From: Burkholderia stagnalis
GTDB taxonomy: Bacteria; Pseudomonadota; Gammaproteobacteria; Burkholderiales; Burkholderiaceae
NCBI RefSeq assembly: GCF_902830275.1
Contig: NZ_CADESW010000010.1
Location: 124,001-188,000 of the forward strand
Reading direction: 5' to 3'
Length of the DNA stretch: 64,000 bases
Shown: positions 17,937 to 26,647 of the stretch, piece after piece
Position numbering within the stretch: position 1 is the first letter of the stretch
Layout: the number at the start of each line of letters is the position of its first letter
The notes under the pieces: generated by a model
What the model was told of the DNA's origin: nothing
The model's input: the letters and a program-made list of their open reading frames with translations, nothing else
The model's database searches: none
Position numbers and translations under genes: made by a program

Positions 17937-19595
17937 TTACGCCTGCTGTTCGACCGCTGTATCGCGCGACTCGGTCTTGCGCTCTTCGGCGCCCGTCAGC
18001 ACAAAACCTGTGTAACCGGATGCCGCGACCGCATCGCATTTTTTCCGGTAGGTGCCGTGCCCGCCCAGATACGGCAGGAACACCTGCGGCTTGCCCGGCA
18101 CGTTGGCGCCGACATACCAGGAATTCGCCTTCAGATAGAGCGTCTTCGACACGACGTCCTGGACGTGCTGCATCCAGTCCTCTTCCGCCTTCGGCTCCGC
18201 GTCGATCCGCACGACGCCCGCCTCGCGCAAATCGACCATGCAGCGCGCGATCCAGTCGACGTGCTGCTCGATGCTCATCGACATGTTCGCAAGCGGCCCC
18301 GGGCTGCCGGGTCCCGTCACCGTGAACAGGTTCGGAAAGCCGCTCGTCATCAGGCCAAGGTAGGTCTTCGCGCCGGCCGCCCACTTGTCGTTGAGCCTGA
18401 CGCCGCCCACGCCGCGCACGTCGATATGCGTGAGCGCGCCCGTCAGCGCGTCGTAACCGGTCGCGTAGATCAGCACATCGAGCTCGTGCAGCCCGTCGCT
18501 CGTCACGATGCCCTCCGGCACCACGCGCTCGATCGGCGTCGCCTTCAGGTCGACGAGCGTCACATCGTCGCGGTTGTAGACGCTGTAGTAGGTATCGCCG
18601 AGACACGGGCGCTTCGTGCCGAACGGGAACCCGCGCGGCATCAGTTTCTCGGCCGTCGCCGGGTCCTTCACCGTCTCGCGGATCTTGCCGCGAATGAACT
18701 CGGCGACGGTCTCGTTGGCGGCCTCGTTCGACAGAATGTCGCCGTAGCACATGCGAAAGCCGAGCAGCTGGCTGTTTTCCCACGCGTTCTCATATTTGCG
18801 CTTGCGCTCTTCGGGCGTGGCGTCGAGCGCGGACTCGACCGGGAACGGCACGGCGATGCCGAAGCGCGTGAGGCGGCTGATCTCGCGCCGTTCCGCGTAA
18901 GTCGCCCGCACGCGCGCATGCATTTCAGGCGTCAGCGGATGATTCTTCGCCGGCACGACATAGACGGCCGTGCGCTGGAACACGGTCAGGTGTTTGCACT
19001 TGCCGGCAAGTGCCTGAATCACCTGGATACCCGACGAGCCGGTGCCGATGACGCCGACCCGCTTGTTGCTGAAATCGACTTCGTGGTGCGGCCAGCGGCC
19101 GGTGTGATGACTTTCGCCCGCGAACGTCTCGATTCCCGCAATCTCGGGCGGCTTCGGCACCGACAGCACGCCGGTCGCCGGCACGAAGAAACGTGCGCGC
19201 GTGACTTTTCCATCGGATGTCGTCACGTTCCAGAGATTCCGCTTTTCATCGAATACGGCGGACTCGACGCGCGTATTGAAGCGTATGTGCCGGCGCAGAT
19301 CGAAGCGATCGGCCACGTGATTCAGGTATCGCATGAGCTCCGCCGCGGTCGGATAGCGCTCGGGCCAGTCCCACTCGTCCTGAAGCTCCGCAGAAAACGA
19401 ATAGGAGTAGTCCCAGCACTCGAGGTCGACGCGCGCGCCGGGATAGCGATTCCAGTACCACGTTCCGCCGACGCCGTCGCCCGATTCGAATGCCTGGATG
19501 CGAAAGCCGGCATCGGTCAGCCGCTTGATCGCATACAGTCCGCCAAAGCCGGCGCCGACGATGACGGCGTCCAGCACGTCCGAGGTCTGGTTCAT
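17937..19595 (-). CDS. Baeyer-Villiger-type flavin monooxygenase
   Basis: 552 residues. It has two Rossmann folds: GAGFGG at 14-19 for FAD and GVIGTGSSG at 181-189 for NADPH. The BVMO fingerprint FxGxxxHxxxW is present as FAGESHHTGRW (158-168). The long GGTWYWNRYPGARVD segment and the YATGYD strand are typical of type I BVMOs. Such enzymes insert oxygen next to a ketone to form an ester or lactone with NADPH and O2. HSL-type esterases encoded nearby could hydrolyse that product. Regulon site 2 drives it, with the dyad 85-100 bp upstream of the start; a divergent operon begins from site 3. Confidence 0.92.
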   Translation of the reverse strand: MNQTSDVLDAVIVGAGFGGLYAIKRLTDAGFRIQAFESGDGVGGTWYWNRYPGARVDLECWDYSYSFSAELQDEWDWPERYPTAAELMRYLNHVADRFDLRRHIRFNTRVESAVFDEKRNLWNVTTSDGKVTRARFFVPATGVLSVPKPPEIAGIETFAGESHHTGRWPHHEVDFSNKRVGVIGTGSSGIQVIQALAGKCKHLTVFQRTAVYVVPAKNHPLTPEMHARVRATYAERREISRLTRFGIAVPFPVESALDATPEERKRKYENAWENSQLLGFRMCYGDILSNEAANETVAEFIRGKIRETVKDPATAEKLMPRGFPFGTKRPCLGDTYYSVYNRDDVTLVDLKATPIERVVPEGIVTSDGLHELDVLIYATGYDALTGALTHIDVRGVGGVRLNDKWAAGAKTYLGLMTSGFPNLFTVTGPGSPGPLANMSMSIEQHVDWIARCMVDLREAGVVRIDAEPKAEEDWMQHVQDVVSKTLYLKANSWYVGANVPGKPQVFLPYLGGHGTYRKKCDAVAASGYTGFVLTGAEERKTESRDTAVEQQA

Positions 19596-19633
19596 TGCGT
19601 TGTCTCCTGAAGATTGGTGCTTGTCAGGAACCT

Positions 19634-19695
19634 ATTGAATGACCGCACGCCGGTCGGCATCAATTCCGACAGCGACGCCTTCCCGTACTTTGAAA
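19634..19695 (-). promoter_or_regulatory. Regulon promoter site 2 (BVMO operon)
   Basis: On the minus strand the dyad TTTCAAAGTACGGGA (19681-19695), 17 bp, then TTGATG (19658-19663), 18 bp, then TTCAAT (19634-19639). It reads toward the BVMO gene. It is paired head-to-head with site 3, and the similarity between the two continues outward for about 30 bp (dyad plus TCGCCGACG), forming an inverted arrangement. Confidence 0.75.
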
Positions 19696-19787
19696 TCGCC
19701 GACGTCGCGGTCGTGCGTGCCGAGGGCGGGACCGACGCGCCAGGCATGCCGGCAGATTGGCATGTCGCGCCGCACGATCGTCGGCGA

Positions 19788-19849
19788 TTTCAAAGTACGG
19801 CAGACGCGCATCGCGCGAATTGACGCGAGCCAGCCCGGCTCTTCATCGT
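19788..19849 (+). promoter_or_regulatory. Regulon promoter site 3 (SnoaL-esterase-IclR operon)
   Basis: The dyad TTTCAAAGTACGGCA (19788-19802), 17 bp, then TTGACG (19820-19825), 18 bp, then CATCGT (19844-19849). The -10 is poor, as expected for an activated promoter; the same CATCGT occurs at site 6. It reads toward 19881. Confidence 0.75.
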
Positions 19850-19880
19850 TGCGGCAGGGAAACGAAAGGAGCGCGACGCC

Positions 19881-20453
19881 ATGTCTGCCGCCATGCAACG
19901 CCTGATCGACAACGACCAGATCCGGGACGTGATGCTTCGTTACGCGCGCGGCGTCGATCGTCGCGACTGGGAACGCGTCCGTTCCGCATTCTTCGAGGAT
20001 TGCCACGACGACCATGCCGACTTCAAGGGCACGCGCGACGCGTTCATTGCGTGGGTCAGGGAGCGGCACGATGCGCCCAGCCTGCTGACGTCCACGCACT
20101 TCCTCGGCAACTGTCTCGTGGAATTCGCGTCCGATAGCGTCGCCGCCGTCGAAACCTATTTCGTCGCGCGGCTGGAGCTCGCGCCGCAGGCGAGCGAACA
20201 TCGGTCGATGCTCGACGCGAAACATGCCGACAGCACGCACAACAGCCGCGTCCAGGTATTCGGCCGCTATGTCGACCGCTTCGAGAAGCGCAACGACGAA
20301 TGGCGCATCGCGTGTCGCCGAACGGTGTTCGATGCGATCGAGTCGCACCTCGTCGATGCAGCCGACGCCAAGCTCAATCCGGCATGGATGCTCGGCCGCC
20401 GAGATCAGCACGATCCGGTGTTCGCGCTGCGGGCCGAAGTCGGCTTGAACTGA
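19881..20453 (+). CDS. SnoaL-like (NTF2-fold) protein
   Basis: 190 residues; ATG preceded by AAAGGAG. The pattern DNDQIRDVMLRYARGVDRRD...VRSAFFED is typical of SnoaL_4/NTF2-like small isomerase or hydratase folds that accompany oxygenase clusters. The longer-than-usual C-terminus (about 40 extra residues) is unassigned. It is the first gene after site 3, divergent from the BVMO gene, so it probably acts in the same pathway. A second SnoaL gene stands next to the Rieske gene at 54.9 kb. Confidence 0.8.
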   Translation: MSAAMQRLIDNDQIRDVMLRYARGVDRRDWERVRSAFFEDCHDDHADFKGTRDAFIAWVRERHDAPSLLTSTHFLGNCLVEFASDSVAAVETYFVARLELAPQASEHRSMLDAKHADSTHNSRVQVFGRYVDRFEKRNDEWRIACRRTVFDAIESHLVDAADAKLNPAWMLGRRDQHDPVFALRAEVGLN

Positions 20454-20608
20454 CGCGCAGGGCGCGCTGCCGAGCGCTTTCGCTGGCAGGCAAAGCATCG
20501 GCAAACGCGCTCACTGAAACATCGCATGCACTGCTCGACTGCGTCAAGGAGTCGACCGCTTACTCGTAACGGCGCCACGCTGCATCGCGCTACTGAAAAG
20601 TCGCCATC

Positions 20609-21547
20609 ATGAGCCTCGATACCGAAACCCGCGCCTTCATGGACAAGCTCGCCGCGACGGCGTCGAAACCGCGTCATTTGATGACGCCGGACGAGGCGCG
20701 CGCCGCGTTTGCGCGCATCAGCACGATCCTGTCCGCGGGCGCCGACGTGCGTGCCACCATTGCGCTCGACATCCCGGTCGACGGCGGCACGCTGCGCGCG
20801 CGCCTGTTCGTGCCGCATGAACGTCCGCAAGCGCTGCTCGTGTATTTTCACGGCGGCGGCTGGGTCGTCGGCGGCATCGAAGAATTCACGCCGCTTTGCC
20901 GCGAAATCGCGGTCGGCGCAGGTGTTGCGGTCGCGCTCGTCGAATACCGGAAGGCGCCGGAACATCCGTTTCCGCGGCCGGTGCTCGATGCGTGGCAGGC
21001 CGCGCAGTGGCTCGTCGCCGAGCAGCGCGCCCTGCTCGGGACGACGCTGCCGGTGCTCGTCGGCGGGGATAGTGCGGGGGCGAACCTCGCGATTGCGGTG
21101 ACGCTGCTCGCGCGACGCGAACGAGCGGTATCGTTCGCCGGGCAGCTGCTCGTCTATCCCGTGACCGACTGCGTATTCGATCGGCCTTCATACGTCTCGC
21201 CCGACAATCAGCTGCTGACCAATCGCGACGCGATGATGTGGTACTGGACGCACTATGCGCCGACCGACGACGCCCGGCAGTCGAGTCTCGCGTCGCCGCT
21301 TCGGGAAGCCGATCTGTCGGGCCTACCGGAGGCGATCGTCGTCACCGCCGAGCACGACGTGTTGCGCGACGAAGGCGAGGCTTACGCGCGGCGTCTCGAG
21401 GAGGCCGGCGTGCCGGTTCAGCATCTTCGCGCCGCCGAGCAGATGCACGGCTTTCTCATGATGATTGGCATTCTGCCCGGGAGCCGTACCGGGCTGGAAT
21501 TCATCTGCGACCGGCTGCGCCGCGTCGTCGCGCGCGCGTCGCACTGA
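20609..21547 (+). CDS. Alpha/beta hydrolase, HSL-family esterase
   Basis: 312 residues. Hormone-sensitive-lipase type: HGGG oxyanion motif at 81-84, GDSAG nucleophile elbow with S155, acid in EHDVLRDEGE and histidine in QMHGF. These cytosolic carboxylesterases hydrolyse small esters or lactones, which fits the product of the divergent BVMO. It is the second gene of the site 3 operon, 155 bp after the SnoaL gene. A second, clearly different HSL esterase lies at 24379-25302. Confidence 0.9.
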   Translation: MSLDTETRAFMDKLAATASKPRHLMTPDEARAAFARISTILSAGADVRATIALDIPVDGGTLRARLFVPHERPQALLVYFHGGGWVVGGIEEFTPLCREIAVGAGVAVALVEYRKAPEHPFPRPVLDAWQAAQWLVAEQRALLGTTLPVLVGGDSAGANLAIAVTLLARRERAVSFAGQLLVYPVTDCVFDRPSYVSPDNQLLTNRDAMMWYWTHYAPTDDARQSSLASPLREADLSGLPEAIVVTAEHDVLRDEGEAYARRLEEAGVPVQHLRAAEQMHGFLMMIGILPGSRTGLEFICDRLRRVVARASH

Positions 21548-21690
21548 CCTGCGACATCGCACCCTCCGTCTCGATCTCGGGCACGTCCCGACTCCATGGT
21601 TCGCGCGAAGGTAGTACGATCCGCATGGACGCGCGCACGCGCGTCGGACCCAAATACGGTCCGCCATCGAAGAAACAGACGGAGACACGC

Positions 21691-22560
21691 ATGCAACCCG
21701 GTAGATCCTTGCCGACGCACGTCGATGCGAGGTCCGGCAATGGCCCGCATGGCGTCGACACCGCGTGGCCGAAACTGCCGCGCGGTGAACGCGCGCCGAG
21801 CAGCGCGATGGTGACGCCGCTCGCGCGCGGGCTGGCGATCCTGTCGGCGTTCGGCCCGGACAAGGCCTGGCTCGGCAATCTGGAGATCGCGCAAGCAACC
21901 GGCATTCCCCCGCCGACGGCGCTGCGCCTGCTCCGCTCGCTCGTCGCACTGGGCTACCTGCACCACGACAAGAGCAGCCGGAAATACGCGCTCGCGCCCG
22001 CGTCGCTCGCGCTCGGCTACGCGGCCGTCGTCGACCCGAACCTTCAGCGCCTCGCCAGCAGCGAAATGCGGAAACTGGCCGAGGCGACCGATACCTACGT
22101 GCTGCTCGGCACGCGCGACCGTCTCGACATCCTGATTCTCGATACGCAGATCGGGAGCCGCACCGTGCTCGATCTGCGGCTGCGGCCCGGCATGCGCATG
22201 CATATTGCGTATTCGCTGATGGGATGGGCATTGCTGGCCGCCTTGCCCGAAGCGGAATGCCGCTACTTGCAGCGCGAGCTCGAGCAGCGTGCGGACGACA
22301 ACTGGCCCACCATCGGACGTCGCATGGTCGAAAAAGTCGCGCAGGTGCGCGAACTGGGATTCGGCATGTTGCACGGCGACTGGGAACCGGAACTCGCGTG
22401 TGTCGCCGCGCCCGTATCGCTTCCCCATCGCCCGCCGCTGGTGCTCGGCTGCGTCGGACGCACGGCGCGCCTTGCGCAGGCGAGGCTCGAGCGCGAACTC
22501 GGCCCGCGGCTCGTCGCGATCGCGCAGACGCTTCGCGAGCGCGCGCCGCACGGTGTCTGA
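21691..22560 (+). CDS. IclR-family transcriptional regulator (first of two)
   Basis: 289 residues from the ATG at 21691, which has GGAG seven bases upstream. A wing-helix HTH (about 45-105, LARGLAILSAFG...LEIAQATGIPPPTALRLLRSL) is followed by a GAF-like effector domain. IclR proteins bind short palindromes, often about 15 bp, and may activate or repress. It overlaps the end of the site 3 operon and is followed 15 bp later by a second IclR gene. It is a candidate reader of the TTYCRNNGTACGGAA sites. The N-terminal 40 residues are a non-conserved extension. Confidence 0.88.
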   Translation: MQPGRSLPTHVDARSGNGPHGVDTAWPKLPRGERAPSSAMVTPLARGLAILSAFGPDKAWLGNLEIAQATGIPPPTALRLLRSLVALGYLHHDKSSRKYALAPASLALGYAAVVDPNLQRLASSEMRKLAEATDTYVLLGTRDRLDILILDTQIGSRTVLDLRLRPGMRMHIAYSLMGWALLAALPEAECRYLQRELEQRADDNWPTIGRRMVEKVAQVRELGFGMLHGDWEPELACVAAPVSLPHRPPLVLGCVGRTARLAQARLERELGPRLVAIAQTLRERAPHGV

Positions 22561-22575
22561 CAACAAGGGACCGCG

Positions 22576-23388
22576 ATGGCCATGCAACCCGATCGTTCAG
22601 GAGCCGCAATGCCCGAAGCCACTCATGTCACGCTGACGCTCGATCGCGGCCTGCAGATCTTGCGCGCGTTTCACGCGGAGCGGGCACCGCTGACCAACGG
22701 CGAACTGGCGCAGCGCACGGGCATGTCGCGGTCGGCCGTCTCGCGTTTGACCTCTACGCTGATCCATCTCGGTTACATCCACCGCGTCGCCGGCGGCGCG
22801 CGCTTCGAGCTCGCGACGGGCGTGTTCGGCATTGGTTATGCCTACCTCGAAACCAATCCTGTCACGCGACTCGCGAACCCGCTGATGCAGCGGCTTGCCG
22901 ATCAGTTGAACGTGTCGGTCGCCCTCGCAGCGCCCGACGGGCTCGACATGCTCTATATCGCCCATCGGACCAGCGCAGGCATCGCCACGCTGCGGCTCGG
23001 CGTCGGTTCGTTGCTGCCGATGGGCTGCACGGCGATCGGGCGTGCATGGCTCTGGACGCTGCGGCAGCCGGAGCGGCAACAATACGTCGCGCGGTTGCTG
23101 GAAGCGGCCGGCCCACAGCGCGAAGCGATGCGAACCGGCATCGAGAAGGCCTTCGACGATCTCGACACGAACGGCGTATGCATGTCGTTCGGCGAGTACC
23201 AGCGTCACGCCTATGGCATCGCGCGGCCGATCAGCGTCGGCCGCGCCGCCACACCGATGTCGCTCAGTTGCGGCGCGATCCGGTTCGAACCGGATATCGG
23301 CGCCGTCAGGGAGCGCATCGTGCCGGCGCTCAAACAAGCCGCACACGAACTCGAGGTCGCGCTTCGCGACGTTCGCTTCGAACCGTGA
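22576..23388 (+). CDS. IclR-family transcriptional regulator (second of two)
   Basis: 270 residues (ATG 22576, AAGGG upstream; an ATG two codons later is also possible). HTH at about 18-80 (LDRGLQILRAF...RTGMSRSAVSRLTSTL) and an effector-binding domain with the usual PMGCTAIGRAWL segment. It is not a close copy of the preceding IclR protein. Tandem IclR genes inside a catabolic cluster are unusual and suggest two effectors or opposite actions. It is convergent with the dehydrogenase gene at 23434, with a 45-bp gap. Confidence 0.88.
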   Translation: MAMQPDRSGAAMPEATHVTLTLDRGLQILRAFHAERAPLTNGELAQRTGMSRSAVSRLTSTLIHLGYIHRVAGGARFELATGVFGIGYAYLETNPVTRLANPLMQRLADQLNVSVALAAPDGLDMLYIAHRTSAGIATLRLGVGSLLPMGCTAIGRAWLWTLRQPERQQYVARLLEAAGPQREAMRTGIEKAFDDLDTNGVCMSFGEYQRHAYGIARPISVGRAATPMSLSCGAIRFEPDIGAVRERIVPALKQAAHELEVALRDVRFEP

Positions 23389-23433
23389 CGGCATGCAGGC
23401 GGATTGGCGGCAGCGCGTCGCGCTAACGCAAAC

Positions 23434-24339
23434 TCAGGCGGTCCGCCCTCGCACGCGCGTGCCACCCTGCTCCGCGACGAACGTCAGAATCGAAGAAAAG
23501 TCCTGCGCCCCGCGCCCCGCTTCGTAGGCCGCGTGCCAGACGTCGCGCGCGCGGTCGATGGTCGGCGTCGCGATATTCAGCAGACGCGCTTCGTCGAACC
23601 CGAGCGACATATCTTTTTCGATGATGGCCAGCGCCGCGCCATAGTCGAATCGGCCCGACACGGCGCGGCTCAGCATCTTCGAGCCCGCAAAGCTCTGTGC
23701 CGTACCGGCGTCGAGCAGCCGCATCATCATGTCCGGGTCCAGACCGGCCTTCGCGCCCATCGCGAGCCCTTCCGAGCAGACGACGAGATTGGTCGCCATG
23801 ATGATGTTGTTGACGATCTTCATGATCTGCGCCATGCCGGCGCGCTCGCCCATCACGAATACCGCTTTGCCGATCAGCGACAGCAGCGGCATGAGCTGCT
23901 CGACCGCGGCCGGCGTGCCGGCGGCGAGCATCGCGAGCGTGCCGGCCCGCGCAGCGGGCGCGCCTCCCGAGATCGGCGCATCGACGATGTCGATTCCTTT
24001 CTCGGCCAGCCCGGCGCCGATTCGCTCGATCATGTCCTGACCGATCGTCGACATCTCCGCGTACACGCGAATCGCTTTGCCATGCACGACGCCGTCCGGG
24101 CCGAGGCCGACCGCGAGCGACACATCGCGATTCGGCAAGCAGGCAAAGACGATGCTGGCCGCATCGGCGACCTCGCGCGGCGAATCATGGATGACCGCGC
24201 CGCCTTCGATAAAGGGCTCGAGGGCCGCAGGCGACGGATCGTAGACATGCAGGCGGAACGATTGCCCGAGCAAGCGCTCGGCCATCGGGCCGCCCATCTG
24301 TCCGAGGCCCAAAAAGCCGATATGTTTCAAGGTTTCCAT
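23434..24339 (-). CDS. 3-Hydroxyisobutyrate-dehydrogenase-family oxidoreductase
   Basis: 301 residues. N-terminal GLGQMGGPM (11-19) NAD(P) motif, the substrate-binding DAPISGGAPAARAGTL signature, and a catalytic Lys in MKIVNNIIMATN. The family oxidises beta-hydroxy acids such as 3-hydroxyisobutyrate, tartronate semialdehyde or related branched compounds. It lies 39 bp downstream of the HSL esterase on the same strand, so it is probably co-transcribed from site 4 and acts on the hydroxy acid that the esterase releases. The exact substrate is unknown. Confidence 0.85.
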   Translation of the reverse strand: METLKHIGFLGLGQMGGPMAERLLGQSFRLHVYDPSPAALEPFIEGGAVIHDSPREVADAASIVFACLPNRDVSLAVGLGPDGVVHGKAIRVYAEMSTIGQDMIERIGAGLAEKGIDIVDAPISGGAPAARAGTLAMLAAGTPAAVEQLMPLLSLIGKAVFVMGERAGMAQIMKIVNNIIMATNLVVCSEGLAMGAKAGLDPDMMMRLLDAGTAQSFAGSKMLSRAVSGRFDYGAALAIIEKDMSLGFDEARLLNIATPTIDRARDVWHAAYEAGRGAQDFSSILTFVAEQGGTRVRGRTA

Positions 24340-24378
24340 TCGAAATTCCGGATCGGTTCATCAAACAGGCTAGACGTG

Positions 24379-25302
24379 TCAACGCGCCATCGCATCGCTT
24401 ATCCAGGCCGCAGCCGCCATCAGCGCTTCCTGTGCGGCCGCGCATGCGAGGCCCATCCGAAAGAAGCCGTGGATCATGCCCTCGTAGTGCCGCAACGTGA
24501 CGGGCACGCCGGCGTCGAACAGGCGATTCGCGTAGGCGTCGCCTTCGTCGCGCAGCGGATCGAAACCGGCCGTCACCACGAGTGCACGCGGCAATCCCGC
24601 TAGCGACTTCGCGCGCAGCGGGCACCCATGCGGATGAAACGCGTCCTGCTCGTTTTCGACGTAGTGGCGCCAGAACCGCACCATCGCCCCGCGCGTGAGC
24701 AGATAGCCGGACTGGTTCTCGACGTAGGAACGCGTAGGCGGCGTGTGATAGTCGGTCACCGGGTAGACCAGCACCTGCGCGCATAGTGGAGGGCCGCCTT
24801 CGTCGCGGATTCGCAGCGCCGTCACGGCGGCGAGGTTGCCGCCCGCGCTGTCGCCGGCCACGACCAAGCGCGACGCGTCGAGCGACAGCAGGTGGGCGTG
24901 CTGCGCGATCCAGCACACCGCATCGAAGCAATCGTTGACCGCGGCGGGAAAGCGATGTTCGGGCGCAAGCCGGTAGTCCACAGCAATCACGGCGGCGCCG
25001 CTTCCCGCGCAGAGGTCGCGACACACGTGATCGTGCGTGTCGAGATTGCCGATCACGAAACCGCCGCCGTGAAAGAACACAGTCACGCCGTCACTTTTTC
25101 GCTCTACCGGCCGGTACAGGCGCGCCGCGAGCACGCGCCCGTCGAGCGGTATGTCGAAATCGACGGTTTCGCCCACGACCGTGCACCGGTCGAGCGGCGG
25201 ATACGCCAGCCCCTCGCGGAGTGCCTCGACGGACAGGCTCTCCATCGGCGGCGCGGATTCGAGGCTTTTCAGTATCGTGGCAATGTCGGAATCCAGTACC
25301 AT
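24379..25302 (-). CDS. Alpha/beta hydrolase, HSL-family esterase
   Basis: 307 residues from the ATG at 25302 (GGAG upstream; the frame extends to 25461 but the extra 53 residues do not look like protein). HGGG at 78-81, GDSAG with S152, acid in FDPLRDEGD and histidine in MIHGFF complete the triad. Same family as the 20609 gene but diverged, so two ester substrates are likely. Regulon site 4 lies about 240 bp upstream. Confidence 0.9.
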   Translation of the reverse strand: MVLDSDIATILKSLESAPPMESLSVEALREGLAYPPLDRCTVVGETVDFDIPLDGRVLAARLYRPVERKSDGVTVFFHGGGFVIGNLDTHDHVCRDLCAGSGAAVIAVDYRLAPEHRFPAAVNDCFDAVCWIAQHAHLLSLDASRLVVAGDSAGGNLAAVTALRIRDEGGPPLCAQVLVYPVTDYHTPPTRSYVENQSGYLLTRGAMVRFWRHYVENEQDAFHPHGCPLRAKSLAGLPRALVVTAGFDPLRDEGDAYANRLFDAGVPVTLRHYEGMIHGFFRMGLACAAAQEALMAAAAWISDAMAR

Positions 25303-25514
25303 GTGCGTTACTCCGCGACGCGCGAGGCCGTTGCAGCGCCCCGTGTGGCCCGGGACGTCGCCGGTGTATCGGCATCGTCTCGACGATTCGATCGCAAGCT
25401 GTTGAAAAGGGGCATGACTTGTCTCCGTAGTGGTCTCTGTCGGGCGTCGATCGTGCGGCATGGAACGATTGAGATTGCGCCGACCGTGCCGATCGGAACG
25501 ACGCCGACAGGTGC

Positions 25515-25581
25515 GTGTAAAGCGTGCCGCCGTGTCGGGGGACGGTCAATTTTGGCGAGCGGTCATTTCCGTACAACGGAA
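25515..25581 (-). promoter_or_regulatory. Regulon promoter site 4 (esterase-dehydrogenase operon)
   Basis: Minus-strand dyad TTCCGTTGTACGGAA (25567-25581), a perfect TTCCG-N5-CGGAA palindrome, 17 bp, then TTGACC (25544-25549). The -10 is poor (CACGCT at 25521-25526 or TTACAC further on), which fits dependence on an activator. It is divergent from site 5; the two dyads are about 220 bp apart. Confidence 0.7.
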
Positions 25582-25798
25582 CCCGACTTCCGAGCGAGAT
25601 CGGGCGCGCAACGGACGCCGCAGCTCCGCTCGCCCGCGCCCCGGCAACCGACGCATCCACATACTCGGCTCGCGGCTAAATCGCGGTGGCGACAGCACGT
25701 CGTCTCGAACCGACCATGCGGATACAAGGAACAAGGTCCACGCGCCCCGCCGCATCGGCGATCGCGGGGAGCCAGCCGGTCAATCGATACAGGAAGAT

Positions 25799-25859
25799 TT
25801 TCAACGTACGGAAGGCTCGAACGAAACGGATTCGCGCGCGGCAAGTCGGCCCTTATCCT
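25799..25859 (+). promoter_or_regulatory. Regulon promoter site 5 (AhpD-like gene)
   Basis: Dyad TTTCAACGTACGGAA (25799-25813), 17 bp, a weak -35 TTCGCG (25831-25836), 17 bp, then TATCCT (25854-25859). It is the only copy whose -35 is not TTGAY. It lies 48 bp upstream of the start codon at 25907. Confidence 0.65.
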
Positions 25860-25906
25860 GCTATCGCGGCCCATCCTCGGCGCCGAATCTCAGGTAGACG
25901 ACCATC

Positions 25907-26647
25907 ATGAGCGATCCCGTCTCACTCAAGGCCCGGTTCGAACGACTTCACGGCTTCTGGAACGACGCCCTCGATATCGGTCTGAACGAGGATCCCGCGT
26001 TCTTCGACCGTTACCTGTCCATGGCGGAAGTCGCGCTCGGCTCGCCGCACCTGGAGCCGAAGATCCGGCATTTCGTCCTGATTGCCGCGAACGCAAGCGT
26101 GACGCATCTGAATGCCGAAGCCGTCGGACAGCACATCGACGCTGCCGGCAAACATGGCGCCACCCGAGCCGAACTGCGCGAGGTGCTACAGATCGCCTCC
26201 GTGCTCGGAATCCATGCGTACATGGTCGGTGTGCCGATCCTGCTCGAGGAGCTTGCCGCCGCCGGTGAATCGGTCGATGCCGCGTTCCCGCTCGACCGCG
26301 CGTTCGACAAGGTATGCACCGAGTTCTGCGAGCGTCGTGGCTACTGGAGCGACGAACTGCAAGGCATGGTACGCAGCTCGCCCGCATTCTTCGACGGCTA
26401 TACGGCCTTTTCGTCGGCGCCGTGGCAGACCGCGGCGCTACCGCCCATCGTCAAGGAGCTGTTGTATGTGGCAATCGACGTATCGACGACGCATCTGTTC
26501 GAACCGGGCGTCCGCATTCATATGCGTAACGCGCTTCGCTACGGTGCGACGCCGGCACAAGTGCTGCAGGTCATGCAAATCGTCAGCTGTGTCGGGATGC
26601 AGAGCTTTCTGCTCGGCGCACCGCATTTGAGATCGGCGACGGCCTGA
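25907..26647 (+). CDS. Carboxymuconolactone decarboxylase/AhpD-like protein, two units
   Basis: 246 residues with two repeats of the CMD fold (about 25-115 and 140-240), each with a helix like HIDAAGKHGATRAELREVLQ or HMRNALRYGATPAQVLQVMQ. The AhpD CxxC redox pair is absent, so a peroxidase role is unlikely; a lyase, isomerase or decarboxylase-like role is more probable. It is a single gene after site 5, divergent from the esterase operon, and part of the shared regulon. Confidence 0.8.
   Translation: MSDPVSLKARFERLHGFWNDALDIGLNEDPAFFDRYLSMAEVALGSPHLEPKIRHFVLIAANASVTHLNAEAVGQHIDAAGKHGATRAELREVLQIASVLGIHAYMVGVPILLEELAAAGESVDAAFPLDRAFDKVCTEFCERRGYWSDELQGMVRSSPAFFDGYTAFSSAPWQTAALPPIVKELLYVAIDVSTTHLFEPGVRIHMRNALRYGATPAQVLQVMQIVSCVGMQSFLLGAPHLRSATA

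Noticed and set aside
16997..19595. Steroid or bile-acid degradation island
   Set aside because: BVMO, SDR and Ltp2-like genes fit superficially, but no KstD, HsaC or other steroid ring genes are present.
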